In this document: positions 33,308-41,714 of the stretch, piece after piece | Layout: every line of letters starts with the position of its first letter | Numbering within the stretch: position 1 is the first letter of the stretch | Source: JAITVB01 sp031553805 | GTDB lineage: Bacteria; Bacteroidota; Bacteroidia; Bacteroidales; Rikenellaceae | Length of the DNA: 64,000 bases | Direction: 5' to 3' | Assembly (NCBI GenBank): GCA_031553805.1 | Contig: JAVBLC010000003.1 | Coordinates: 19,362-83,361 of the forward strand | The notes under the pieces: model-generated | What the model saw: only the letters and a program-made list of their open reading frames with translations | The model's database searches: none | Told to the model about the DNA's origin: nothing | Made by a program: the position numbers and the translations under genes

Positions 33308-36300
33308 TTAGAAAGTGATGTTGAGTCCAAATACGTATTGCTTGTAGAGCGGGAAGGAGTCGCTACCCCCCATTTCGGGGTCGGTACCGCGGAGTTGCTT
33401 GTCCTTGACGTAGATGAACGGGTTGTACATCGTTCCATAGATGCGCACCTTCTGGATCATGGCCTTGCGGGTGATCGCGTTCGGGATGGTGTAGCCCAGG
33501 GTGATGTTCTTCACTTTGATGAACGAGCCGTCCCTCACACGCAGGGCGCTCAATACGGTTTGCTTGCCGGCGATGCCCGGAATCGGGAAATAGGCTCCCT
33601 GGTTGGTTTCGGTCCAGTAGTCGGCCCCGGCGATCTGGTTGGTCAGGTAGCTGCTGCTTCCCGAGTACCAGCCGAGGAGGCCGCTGTTGATCACGTGTCC
33701 GTAACGGGCCAGTGCAAAGACGGAAAGGTCAAAGTTTCTGAACGTGAAGCTGTTGTTTAAACCGAAAACGTAGTCGGGGGCCTGGTGGCCCAGGATCATA
33801 CGGTCAGACTCGCCATAGATGTGGCGTCCGCCGTCACCATTCTTTTCGATGGTCTGGATCTTGACATACCCCGGTTTCACATTGTAGGTTGTCTTATCGG
33901 CATCCGAGATATCGGTGCCCCAGATCCCTGCATATTTGTATCCATAGATAACCCTCAACGGTTGGCCGATGAAAAGGCTTTCTCCGAGCAGGTCACCGTC
34001 CGGGAGCGCGTCGATCTTGTCCTTGCTCCAGGCGAAGGTCAGCGAGGTATTCCAAGTAAAGTTTGGTTTGATGAAGTTGCGGGTGTTGAGGGTGAATTCA
34101 AGTCCGTGCCCGCTCGTTTCGGCGATGTTTTCCCAACTCGACAGGGGCGATCCCCAACCGCTGGCACCAGCCGTAATGGGCATCTTGCGGCTGAAGAGCA
34201 GATCGGTGGTCTTGGTCTTGAACCACTCGGCATCGAGGGTGATGCGCTGGTCGATGAAGCCGAGCTCAAGCCCGATGTTGGTGCTGGACGATTTTTCCCA
34301 ACCGAGGCCGGGATTCCCGTAGGTTTGGAAAGATTGAGTGAAAGGAACGATCTTACCGTCGATAGTGATCCCCGCTGACGAGTAAGCCTGGGCATTCGAG
34401 GTGGTGCCGTACGCTCCCTGGTTCCCGGAGTTCCCGGTCACCCCGTAGCCGGCGCGTAGCTTCAGGTTGCTCAACCAGTGGTAGGTCGGTTCCATGAACT
34501 TTTCGTCGTAAATGCGCCATCCGACGGCCACAGCGGGGAAGTAGTCCCATTTGTGTCCCGAAGAGAACCACGATACACCGTCCTCGCGCAACGAAGCCGT
34601 GAACAGGTACTTGCCTTTGTAGGAGTAGTTGACACGCGCCGCGAATGACATCTTTTGGCTCTGGACGTAATTCGATTCAATGCGTTGCGAGGTGGCCCCC
34701 AGCAGGCGGTAGAACGACCACGCGTCGAGGGTCTGTCCGCTACCCCCGGCCAGATTCATTTCGCTCTGACTCTTGTTCCAGGAGGAAACCAGGGTGACGC
34801 CTACGTTATGGTCTTCGGCAAAGGTGTTGGTGTAGCTCAGGATGTTGTCCCAGGTATAGCCGTAACCGTAATTGTTGCGGACCTCGGCGTGGGGTGTCCC
34901 GGCGTAGGTCGGCCGGCCGGCGGTACACTCTGCCCCCCAATATTGCCCCGTGCGCGAGTCCGAGAGCGATGCGCTGATGATCGTCCTGAACGAAAGGCCT
35001 TTCAGCGGGCGGACTTCGAGATAGGCATTCCCCACGAAGTTCGTCGCCCGGTTCTCGTCGACATACTGCATGGGAATAAAGTCGCCCAGCGGCGTATTCT
35101 GGTTAGCGGCATATTGGAAGTTGAGCACCCCGTTTTCATCATAGGCGTCGCCCAGCGGGAATGCTGAGAGCGATCTGGTAAAGGTGTTGTTCACCCCGTT
35201 GTTGGTGATGGCGTAGGTGACGTTGGTGTTGAGGCCGAACGTCGCCCACGGGAAGATGTCCTGGTCAAGGTTCAGGCGGGCGATGTAACGGTCGCGGTCT
35301 TCGTTGCGCAACAGCCCTTCTTCCCGTTCATAGTTGAGCGAGGCGAATACCCGGGTTCCGGCATTCCCGGAACTCACCGACATATTGTAGTGCTGTACGG
35401 TGGCGGTGCGGCCGGCGGCTTCGTTCACCCAGTCGATCCACTTGCCATCGTTGTAGGCGTCGAGGTGGCTCGCGTCGGTGATAACGGACGACATCGCGGC
35501 TGGATATTGGCCATTCACGAATTTATAGGCTTCGCGTTGGTAGGTTGTCCATTCGTCGCCGATCATCCCGTGGGAGTAGGCGGGCTCGCCGCTGAAACCG
35601 AAATAGGTGTCGAAATTGACGGTCGCCTTACCGGCTTTCCCTTTCTTTGTGCTGACGATCACCACGCCGTTGGCGCCGGCCGACCCGTAGATGGCGGTCG
35701 AGGAGGCGTCCTTGAGCACGTCCACGCTTTCCACGTCAGAGGGGTTGATCGAGGTGTAGCTGCCCGGGATTCCGTCGATGATGTACAGCGGGGTATTGCT
35801 ACCGTAGATCGAACGGCTCCCGCGGAGCAGAACGGTGGGGTTCGAGCCTATCTTCCCGCTCGAGGTCGAGATGTCCATCCCGGCGACGCGCCCTGCAAGA
35901 GCTTCCATCACGTTCGAGGTCGGGGCCAGGACAATGTCGTCCGACTTCACGCTGACCACCGCACCGGTCAGGTCGCGCTTGCGGACCGTACCGTAGCCGA
36001 CAACGACCACTTCGTCGATGATTTCAGAAGATTCTTCCATCTGCACGTCGATCGTTGTCTGGGTGCCTACGGCCACATCGACCGGGTTGTATCCCATGAA
36101 CGAAAAATTCAGCGTGCTTCCTTGCGGAACACTGATCGTGTAGCGTCCGTCGACCCCGGTTGTTACACCGGTAGCAGCGCCTTTCAGGGTCACTGCGACG
36201 CCCACCATCGGGCCGTTGGCGTCATACACGACCCCGCTGATCTGTCTTTGCTGGGCCATCGCTGAGGATGCACCGAGCAAAGTCATCGAAAACACAAAAC

Positions 36301-36355
36301 ACACCGTCAGTATGCTCCGTGTTACCCTTCGGATTTTTTCGGAAATCTGTTTCAT
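33308..36355 (-). CDS. SusC/RagA family TonB-linked outer-membrane transporter
   Basis: The 1015-residue barrel transporter has a signal peptide (about 1-34). A carboxypeptidase-regulatory-like domain follows (QISGVVYDANGPMVGVAVTLKG), then a TonB-box-like VVVGYGTVRKRDLTG. The plug has ALAGRVAGMDIS, VLLRGSRSIYGSNTPLYIIDG and the SusC signature VLKDASSTAIYGSAGANGVVIVSTKKG. The barrel ends in YVFGLNITF, with a terminal Phe as in outer-membrane barrels. No N-terminal STN domain is present. It imports the oligosaccharide captured by SusD. The leader upstream is long and carries repeated ATAACTTAC motifs. Confidence 0.96.
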   Translation of the reverse strand: MKQISEKIRRVTRSILTVCFVFSMTLLGASSAMAQQRQISGVVYDANGPMVGVAVTLKGAATGVTTGVDGRYTISVPQGSTLNFSFMGYNPVDVAVGTQTTIDVQMEESSEIIDEVVVVGYGTVRKRDLTGAVVSVKSDDIVLAPTSNVMEALAGRVAGMDISTSSGKIGSNPTVLLRGSRSIYGSNTPLYIIDGIPGSYTSINPSDVESVDVLKDASSTAIYGSAGANGVVIVSTKKGKAGKATVNFDTYFGFSGEPAYSHGMIGDEWTTYQREAYKFVNGQYPAAMSSVITDASHLDAYNDGKWIDWVNEAAGRTATVQHYNMSVSSGNAGTRVFASLNYEREEGLLRNEDRDRYIARLNLDQDIFPWATFGLNTNVTYAITNNGVNNTFTRSLSAFPLGDAYDENGVLNFQYAANQNTPLGDFIPMQYVDENRATNFVGNAYLEVRPLKGLSFRTIISASLSDSRTGQYWGAECTAGRPTYAGTPHAEVRNNYGYGYTWDNILSYTNTFAEDHNVGVTLVSSWNKSQSEMNLAGGSGQTLDAWSFYRLLGATSQRIESNYVQSQKMSFAARVNYSYKGKYLFTASLREDGVSWFSSGHKWDYFPAVAVGWRIYDEKFMEPTYHWLSNLKLRAGYGVTGNSGNQGAYGTTSNAQAYSSAGITIDGKIVPFTQSFQTYGNPGLGWEKSSSTNIGLELGFIDQRITLDAEWFKTKTTDLLFSRKMPITAGASGWGSPLSSWENIAETSGHGLEFTLNTRNFIKPNFTWNTSLTFAWSKDKIDALPDGDLLGESLFIGQPLRVIYGYKYAGIWGTDISDADKTTYNVKPGYVKIQTIEKNGDGGRHIYGESDRMILGHQAPDYVFGLNNSFTFRNFDLSVFALARYGHVINSGLLGWYSGSSSYLTNQIAGADYWTETNQGAYFPIPGIAGKQTVLSALRVRDGSFIKVKNITLGYTIPNAITRKAMIQKVRIYGTMYNPFIYVKDKQLRGTDPEMGGSDSFPLYKQYVFGLNITF

Positions 36356-36444
36356 CTGGTTAGTTTGAGGGTTATAGAATAAGGAAGAATTTAGTGGGTC
36401 AGGTTTGGGTTAAAATGTTTGGTTTTCAGTGTTAACCGCTCGCA

Positions 36445-36714
36445 ATAACTTACGTTTTTACATAATGTAAGTTATAATATCACCGTCCGCTAAGGTCGCC
36501 CGACTCCGCAGAATCGTTAAAAATCAACCCGTTATTTCGGCTCCCTGTTAAAAATTAGCGGGGAATTTTTGTTTTTTTCGGCGGAAACAGTTCGCCGGGC
36601 GATTCCGTGTTTATCCCGAAATCCGTCTTTTTTAGCATATCTGCCTGTTTCTCAGTAGGCAGATCGCTTTTCGTCCTGCTTGTTTCTTGCGTTGGTATAA
36701 CTTACATTATGTAA
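36445..36714. repeat. Three ATAACTTAC motifs forming inverted repeats in the susC leader
   Basis: ATAACTTAC occurs at 36445-36453 and 36697-36705, and its inverse GTAAGTTAT at 36467-36475. The last two lie within 18-bp identical inverted copies (36458-36475 and 36697-36714), each containing a 13-bp palindrome (TTACATAATGTAA or its inverse). They lie between the susC ATG and its likely promoter. They could be operators or ends of an invertible segment. Confidence 0.6.
36476..36696 (-). other. Rest of susC leader region
   Basis: No gene is visible in the 36356-36822 stretch. Besides the repeats there is one hairpin at about 36639-36664 (ATCTGCCT with AGGCAGAT) followed on the minus strand by an A-rich run. 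It could attenuate or stabilise the long susCD leader transcript. Confidence 0.4.
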
Positions 36715-36822
36715 GCCGTTTTTTACTTGAAATAGGGGGATGTCTGCTGCTGGGTTAGGTTCCTTGTGGATTACGCGGCGCTAATTTTACTTATTCGCAA
36801 TAGAAAAGCAAACGAATTTTAT

Positions 36823-36854
36823 CAAAGATAAATAAAAAAAAGAAAACAATCCAA
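36823..36854 (-). promoter_or_regulatory. Likely promoter of susCD
   Basis: On the minus strand there is TTG (36852-36854), a 21-base spacer and TATCTTTG (36823-36830). It implies a leader of about 460 bases before the susC ATG at 36355. It lies inside a 16-bp A/T-rich inverted repeat region (36834-36890). Confidence 0.55.
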
Positions 36855-36954
36855 TACCTTATCGCAAAAAAAAGAATTGTTTTCTTTTTTTAGAAACCTC
36901 AATAAGATGTTGATAACTTCTTTCGTTATCTGTTCCCCAAGGGGTAAGATTGGA

Positions 36955-36962
36955 TAACTTTG
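36955..36962 (+). promoter_or_regulatory. -7 box of the cobalamin-regulated nrdDG operon
   Basis: TAACTTTG at 36955-36962 would start transcription near 36969, just ahead of the riboswitch. The -33 region lacks a clean TTTG. Confidence 0.5.
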
Positions 36963-36989
36963 TTTCCTAATGCCGGTTCCCCGGTTCGT

Positions 36990-37150
36990 TTGACGGATCC
37001 GAGGGATCAAAAGGGAACCCTGTGAAAGTCAGGGACTATCCCCGTAGCTGTAAGTTCCAGCGAAAGGCGGTGCATCCCGGGCCACTGGCCCTTGCGGCCG
37101 GGAAGGCGCACCGCCCGGAACGAGTCAGAAGACCTGCCGGCATCGGTCCG
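36990..37150 (+). ncRNA. Cobalamin (B12) riboswitch
   Basis: The aptamer hallmarks occur in order: GGGAACCCTGTGAAAGTCAG (37010-37029), GGGACTATCCCCGTAGCTGTAAG (37028-37050, paraphrased boundaries), GCCACTGG (37081-37088), GGGAAGGCGCACCGCC (37100-37115) and the conserved B12 box AGTCAGAAGACCTGCC (37123-37138). Between the aptamer and the nrdD start at 37312 there are about 160 bases with GC-rich segments that could form the expression platform, including complementary CCCC/GGGG tracts near 37200-37250. Adenosylcobalamin binding normally turns the downstream genes off. Confidence 0.92.
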
Positions 37151-37311
37151 CGCGTCCGAGCTTTCGGGTGAAAAGCCACAGGATGGGTTTTTCGGTACAG
37201 GGGGAACGTCCCCGATGCAGAAAAGCCCCTTGTGCCGCTACCCCTTTCCGTCAGCTCCGGCCCCGGGTAAAAAAGACGAATTCAAATTAATAAAGGGATA
37301 TATATAGTAGT

Positions 37312-39402
37312 ATGGAAACTTACATCATCAAACGCGACGGCACGCGCGAACCGTTCTCGATCGAAAAGATCCAGAGCGCGATTGCCAAGGCGTTCCTGTC
37401 GGTGGGGAGCTTTGCCACCCAGGACGTCATTACCAACATACTGAGCCGGGTGAGCATCACCAGCGAAACCACGGTCGAGGATATTCAGAACCAGGTCGAG
37501 GTGGCGCTCATGGCCGAGCGCTATTACACCGTCGCCAAGGCGTATATGCTTTATCGTCAAAAGCATACCGAGGACCGCGAAGTGCGTGACAAGCTGAAAT
37601 TCCTGATGGAGTATTGCGACGCGTCGAACGCCGCCACCGGCAGCAAGTTCGACGCCAACGCCAACGTCGAGAACAAGAACATGGCCACGCTCATCGGCGA
37701 GTTGCCCAAGTCGAACTTCATCCGGCTCAACCGCCGTATGCTGACCGACCGCATCAAGGAAACCTACGGCAAGGAGGCGGCCGACCGCTACATCGACCTG
37801 CTTAACAACCACTTTATTTATAAGAACGACGAAACCTCGCTGGCCAACTACTGCGCCAGCATCACGATGTATCCCTGGCTGATCGGCGGCACGATCTCGA
37901 TCGGCGGCAACTCCAAGGCGCCGACCAACCTGAAATCGTTCTGCGGCGGCTTTGCGAATATGGTCTTTATGGTGTCGAGTATGCTCTCCGGGGCGTGTGC
38001 CACGCCCGAATTCCTGATGTATATGAACTATTTCGTCGGGCTCGAATACGGCAAGGAGTATTATAAGGAGGCGGACCGCGTGGTCGACCTCTCGCTCAAG
38101 CAACGCACCTTGGACAAGGTGATCACCGACTGTTTCGAGCAGATCGTCTACACGATCAACCAGCCGACCGGCGCCCGGAATTTCCAGGCTGTTTTTTGGA
38201 ATATCTCCTATTATGACCGGTATTATTTCGAAAGCCTTTTCGAAAATTTTGTTTTCCCCGACGGCAGCCGTCCTGACTGGGATTCATTGAGTTGGCTCCA
38301 GAAACGTTTTATGAAGTGGTTTAACAAGGAGCGTACCCGCACGGTCCTCACTTTCCCGGTCGAAACAATGGCCCTGTTGACCGAAAACGGCCAGCCGAAA
38401 GACAAGGAATGGGGCGATTTTACGGCCCAAATGTATGCCGAAGGCCACTCGTTCTTTACCTACCTGAGCGACAACGCCGACTCGCTGAGCAGTTGCTGCC
38501 GCCTGCGCAACGAGATTACTGACAACGGGTTTAGTTATACGCTCGGGGCGGGCGGGGTGTCGACCGGTTCGAAGAGCGTGCTGACGATCAACCTCAACCG
38601 CTGCATCCAGTATGCGGCGCGCAAGGGGATCGCCTACCAGTTCTTCCTCGAAGAGGTGGTCGACCTGGTGCATAAGGTGCAGATGGCCTACAACGACAAC
38701 CTGAAGTATATGCATGCGAAAGGGATGCTTCCCCTGTTCGATGCGGGCTACATCAACATGGGCCGCCAATACCTGACTATCGGGGTCAACGGCCTGGTCG
38801 AAGCGGCCGAATACCTCGGGATCGAGATCAGCGACAACCCGGCCTACGCCGAATTCACGCAGCAGATCCTGGGCACGGTCGAACGCTACAACAAGAAGTA
38901 CCGCACCGCCGACGTGATGTTCAACTGCGAAATGATCCCGGCCGAAAACGTCGGGGTGAAACACGCCAAGTGGGACAAGCGCGACGGCTACAAGGTGAGC
39001 CGCGACTGCTACAACAGCTATTTCTATGTCGTTGAGGACGAGAAGATCAACATCGTCGATAAGTTCCGCCTCCACGGCCGCAAGTACATCGAACACCTGA
39101 CCGGCGGCTCGGCCCTGCACATGAACCTCGACGAACACCTGTCGCAGGAACAGTATGCCCAGCTGCTGCGAGTGGCGACGCAGGAGGGATGCAACTACCT
39201 CACGTTCAATATTCCGAACACGGTCTGCAACGACTGTGGCCACATCGACAAGCGCAATTTGAAGGCTTGCCCGGAGTGCAACAGCGAAAACGTAGACTAC
39301 CTGACCCGCATCATCGGTTATATGAAGCGCGTGAGCAATTTCTCGCAGGCCCGGCAGAAGGAGGCCGCGGTGCGCCACTATGCTACGCCTGGCCAGTTAT
39401 GA
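37312..39402 (+). CDS. nrdD: Anaerobic (class III) ribonucleoside-triphosphate reductase
   Basis: This glycyl-radical enzyme reduces ribonucleoside triphosphates to deoxy forms under anaerobiosis. The 696 residues comprise an N-terminal ATP-cone (about 1-90: YIIKRDGTREPFSIEKIQ), the radical-enzyme barrel with NFQAVFWNISYYD and SGACATPEFLMY, a C-terminal zinc site made of the pairs CNDCGH and CPECNS, and the glycine-radical loop RIIGYMKRVSNFSQ with G669. It is preceded by a B12 riboswitch and overlapped by nrdG. Control by cobalamin makes sense because NrdD needs no B12, whereas class II reductases do. Confidence 0.96.
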   Translation: METYIIKRDGTREPFSIEKIQSAIAKAFLSVGSFATQDVITNILSRVSITSETTVEDIQNQVEVALMAERYYTVAKAYMLYRQKHTEDREVRDKLKFLMEYCDASNAATGSKFDANANVENKNMATLIGELPKSNFIRLNRRMLTDRIKETYGKEAADRYIDLLNNHFIYKNDETSLANYCASITMYPWLIGGTISIGGNSKAPTNLKSFCGGFANMVFMVSSMLSGACATPEFLMYMNYFVGLEYGKEYYKEADRVVDLSLKQRTLDKVITDCFEQIVYTINQPTGARNFQAVFWNISYYDRYYFESLFENFVFPDGSRPDWDSLSWLQKRFMKWFNKERTRTVLTFPVETMALLTENGQPKDKEWGDFTAQMYAEGHSFFTYLSDNADSLSSCCRLRNEITDNGFSYTLGAGGVSTGSKSVLTINLNRCIQYAARKGIAYQFFLEEVVDLVHKVQMAYNDNLKYMHAKGMLPLFDAGYINMGRQYLTIGVNGLVEAAEYLGIEISDNPAYAEFTQQILGTVERYNKKYRTADVMFNCEMIPAENVGVKHAKWDKRDGYKVSRDCYNSYFYVVEDEKINIVDKFRLHGRKYIEHLTGGSALHMNLDEHLSQEQYAQLLRVATQEGCNYLTFNIPNTVCNDCGHIDKRNLKACPECNSENVDYLTRIIGYMKRVSNFSQARQKEAAVRHYATPGQL

Positions 39403-39865
39403 TATAGTTTTCCAGGAAGTGCCTGGGGAAGTGACGCTTGCGCTCAATTTTTCAGCATGTCCCAATCACTGTCCGGGGTGCCATAGTCCGCACCTGCAGG
39501 AAGACGTCGGCGAACTGTTTGATGACAACCTGCTGGCCGGCCTGCTCGACCGCTACGGTACGGCGGCCACGTGTGTCTGTTTTATGGGCGGCGACGCCGA
39601 TCCCGCCGAGGTGGCGCGGTTGGCGGCGGTTGTCCGCGGTGCATCGGCCGGCCGGCTGAAGACCGGTTGGTATTCGGGCCGCGCGGCGTTACCCTCCGGG
39701 TTTCCGCTCGGGGCATTCAATTTCATAAAACTCGGCCCTTACGTCGAGGCGCGGGGCGGCCTCGATTGCGAAGGCACCAACCAGCGCTTTTACCGGGTCG
39801 ACGGCGGCGCGTTGGTCGACCTGACCGCGACTTTCCGTAAAAAACCGTCCCCCGGGAAAGCGTAA
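39380..39865 (+). CDS. nrdG: NrdD-activating radical-SAM enzyme
   Basis: The 161-residue protein carries the radical-SAM cysteine motif CPNHCPGCHSPHL (CxxxCxxC pattern, about residues 28-35) in the short-form activase context, with ACPNHCPGC preceded by VTLALNFS. It uses a 4Fe-4S cluster and S-adenosylmethionine to put the radical on the NrdD glycine. It starts 23 bases inside the nrdD 3' end, which indicates translational coupling. Later residues FMGGDADPAEVARLA and LKTGWYSGR match the SAM-binding region. It is followed by a strong terminator. Confidence 0.94.
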   Translation: MLRLASYDIVFQEVPGEVTLALNFSACPNHCPGCHSPHLQEDVGELFDDNLLAGLLDRYGTAATCVCFMGGDADPAEVARLAAVVRGASAGRLKTGWYSGRAALPSGFPLGAFNFIKLGPYVEARGGLDCEGTNQRFYRVDGGALVDLTATFRKKPSPGKA

Positions 39866-39903
39866 AGAAAGCCCGGAGTTCCTTGCTCCGGGCTTTCTTT
39901 TGC
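39864..39903 (+). terminator. Terminator of nrdDG
   Basis: A perfect 15-bp stem (39864-39878 with 39886-39900) has a seven-base loop. The right arm and following bases are T-rich. The stem begins at the nrdG stop codon. Confidence 0.88.
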
Positions 39904-39971
39904 AATAAACAAATCCTAAAAAGCGTTTTTCCGGTAAATTTACCCTGATTTACTGCAAAAAGCGCGGCGCG

Positions 39972-40004
39972 TTGTGAAATAATTAACGCAAATGCTTACC
40001 TTTG
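39972..40004 (+). promoter_or_regulatory. Promoter of the [FeFe] hydrogenase gene
   Basis: There is TTG at 39972-39974, a 22-base spacer and TACCTTTG at 39997-40004, 43 bases before the ATG at 40047. Confidence 0.6.
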
Positions 40005-40046
40005 CGGCTTCGAAAAGTGAAAAACATCCCCAAGTAGTCCTGAAAA

Positions 40047-41471
40047 ATGCTGTACGATAACTATGCGATGCTCGCCAAACGCGAGCTGTTCATCCGCTTA
40101 GTCAAGATATTGATTGACGAGAAACTCGTCGAGGGCATAAAATATATCCCCGTCGAAATGCGTCCGCGCGACAAGCGCAACTCCTGCTGTGTCCACAAGG
40201 ACCGCTACATCATCAAACACAAGATCATCTCGATCCTCGGTTTCGACATCACCGATGAAGAGATCGACCTGGTTCCCCTCGAAGATTTCGCCCGCCGCTC
40301 GCTGGCCAACCGCAACGTCAAGGAGACGATCCTTTCGGTGGTGCACGAAGCGTGCAGCGCGTGCGTGCGTTCGCAGTATTTCATCACCAATATGTGCCGC
40401 GGGTGCGAAGGCCGCCCCTGCATGATGAACTGCCCCAAGGGCGCGGTGTCTATGAAAGGCGGCAAGGCGGTCATTTCGCAGGACGATTGCGTAGGTTGCG
40501 GCCTGTGCAAGAAAGTGTGCCCTTACCACGCGGTGATCTATACCCCGGTGCCGTGCGAAGAATCGTGCCCGGTCAAGGCGATTTCGAAAACCGCCGACGG
40601 CACCGAGGAGATCGATCGCACGAAGTGTATCTATTGCGGCCGCTGTATGCAGGCGTGTCCCTACGGCGCGGTGATGGAGCGGTCGAAGATCATCGACATC
40701 CACAAGGCGGCGGGGCGTCCCGGAAGTCAGTTCGTGGCGATCGTCGCCCCGGCCATCTACGGCCAGTTCGACGCCACGCCCGGCCAGATCCTGACGGCAG
40801 TCAGGGAGATCGGTTTCGACGCCGTGGTCGAGGTGGCGCTGGGCGCCGAAGACACCTCGCGCCACGAGGCGGCCGAACTCGAAGAACGGATGGCCGCCGG
40901 CCAACCTTTTATGACCTCATCGTGCTGCCCCGCCTACGTTGAATGGGTACACAAACATGCCCCGACGCTAAAGCCTTACGTTTCGCAAACGCCGAGCCCC
41001 ATGGTCTTTGCCGCGCGGCGGGTCAAGGAGCAATATCCCGACGCCGAGGTGGTGTTCATCGGCCCGTGCCTGGCTAAACGCTACGAATCGGACTCCGTGC
41101 CCGAAGTCGACTATGTGATGAGTTTTGAAGAGTTGGGCGCGTTCATTTCAGCCTACGGGATTGACGTGGCGGCATGCGAGGAGATGATGCTCGACGAGCG
41201 GGTGTCGTCCAACGCCCGGGGCTACGCCCTGGCGGGCGGCGTGCGCAATGCGATCACCACGGCCACTGGCGGCAAATTCACCTCGGCCAACGTCGAGGGC
41301 CTCGACAAGAAAAATATCGGCCTGTTGAGAAGCATGCTCAAAAAGCCGACGGCCCAATTCGTCGAAGTGATGGCGTGCGAAGGCGGCTGCATCAACGGCC
41401 CCTGCTCGCTGGCCCCGCTCTCGTTGGCCAAGCACCAGATGAACCGGTCGTTCCCCAAGGAAGCGAAATAG
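40047..41471 (+). CDS. Monomeric [FeFe] hydrogenase, group B-like
   Basis: The 474-residue ferredoxin-linked enzyme evolves or oxidises H2. An N-terminal region (1-105) with a CC pair (C47, C48) precedes Cys-rich segments for 4Fe-4S clusters: CSACVRSQYF, CRGCEGRPCMMNCP, CVGCGLCKKVCP (149-158) and CIYCGRCMQACP (194-204). The H-cluster domain has L1 SSCCPAY (292-297), L2 GPCLAKRYE (C341) and L3 EVMACEGGCINGPC (C444, C448). The Pro-Ala-Tyr after CC, in place of Pro-Gly-Trp, points to group B. No maturation genes (hydE, hydF, hydG) or electron-bifurcating partners are in the window, so it stands alone between nrdDG and a glycosidase. Confidence 0.9.
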   Translation: MLYDNYAMLAKRELFIRLVKILIDEKLVEGIKYIPVEMRPRDKRNSCCVHKDRYIIKHKIISILGFDITDEEIDLVPLEDFARRSLANRNVKETILSVVHEACSACVRSQYFITNMCRGCEGRPCMMNCPKGAVSMKGGKAVISQDDCVGCGLCKKVCPYHAVIYTPVPCEESCPVKAISKTADGTEEIDRTKCIYCGRCMQACPYGAVMERSKIIDIHKAAGRPGSQFVAIVAPAIYGQFDATPGQILTAVREIGFDAVVEVALGAEDTSRHEAAELEERMAAGQPFMTSSCCPAYVEWVHKHAPTLKPYVSQTPSPMVFAARRVKEQYPDAEVVFIGPCLAKRYESDSVPEVDYVMSFEELGAFISAYGIDVAACEEMMLDERVSSNARGYALAGGVRNAITTATGGKFTSANVEGLDKKNIGLLRSMLKKPTAQFVEVMACEGGCINGPCSLAPLSLAKHQMNRSFPKEAK

Positions 41472-41594
41472 TTCCGGGATCTTTCTTTCCGTTTTTATCG
41501 AAAAATGTTTCATCCGGGCGGTTTCGTCCGGCTTTTTCGTATATTTACAGCATATAGGATGCGCCTCGGATAAGCGTCGGCAAACAAGTTTGCC

Positions 41595-41625
41595 TTTGCT
41601 TTCCGCTCACCTTTTACTATATTTG
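41595..41625 (+). promoter_or_regulatory. Promoter of the propeller glycosidase-like gene
   Basis: There is TTTG at 41595-41598, a 19-base spacer and TATATTTG at 41618-41625, 89 bases ahead of the ATG at 41715. The rest of the 243-base gap after the hydrogenase shows no gene. Confidence 0.65.
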
Positions 41626-41714
41626 TTAATTGTCTTAGTGTTGCCCGGCCGCAACGCGAGGCTAAATTACGAACTGGCCGGGAAAATCCCCCTTTTACCA
41701 ACCCAAAAAGATTT

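Noticed and set aside
27180..36355. A single pectin utilisation locus joining pectinesterase, esterase and SusCD
   Set aside because: The phosphate transport operon and a strong terminator separate them, and no lyase or glycosidase is linked, so a shared substrate is only speculation.
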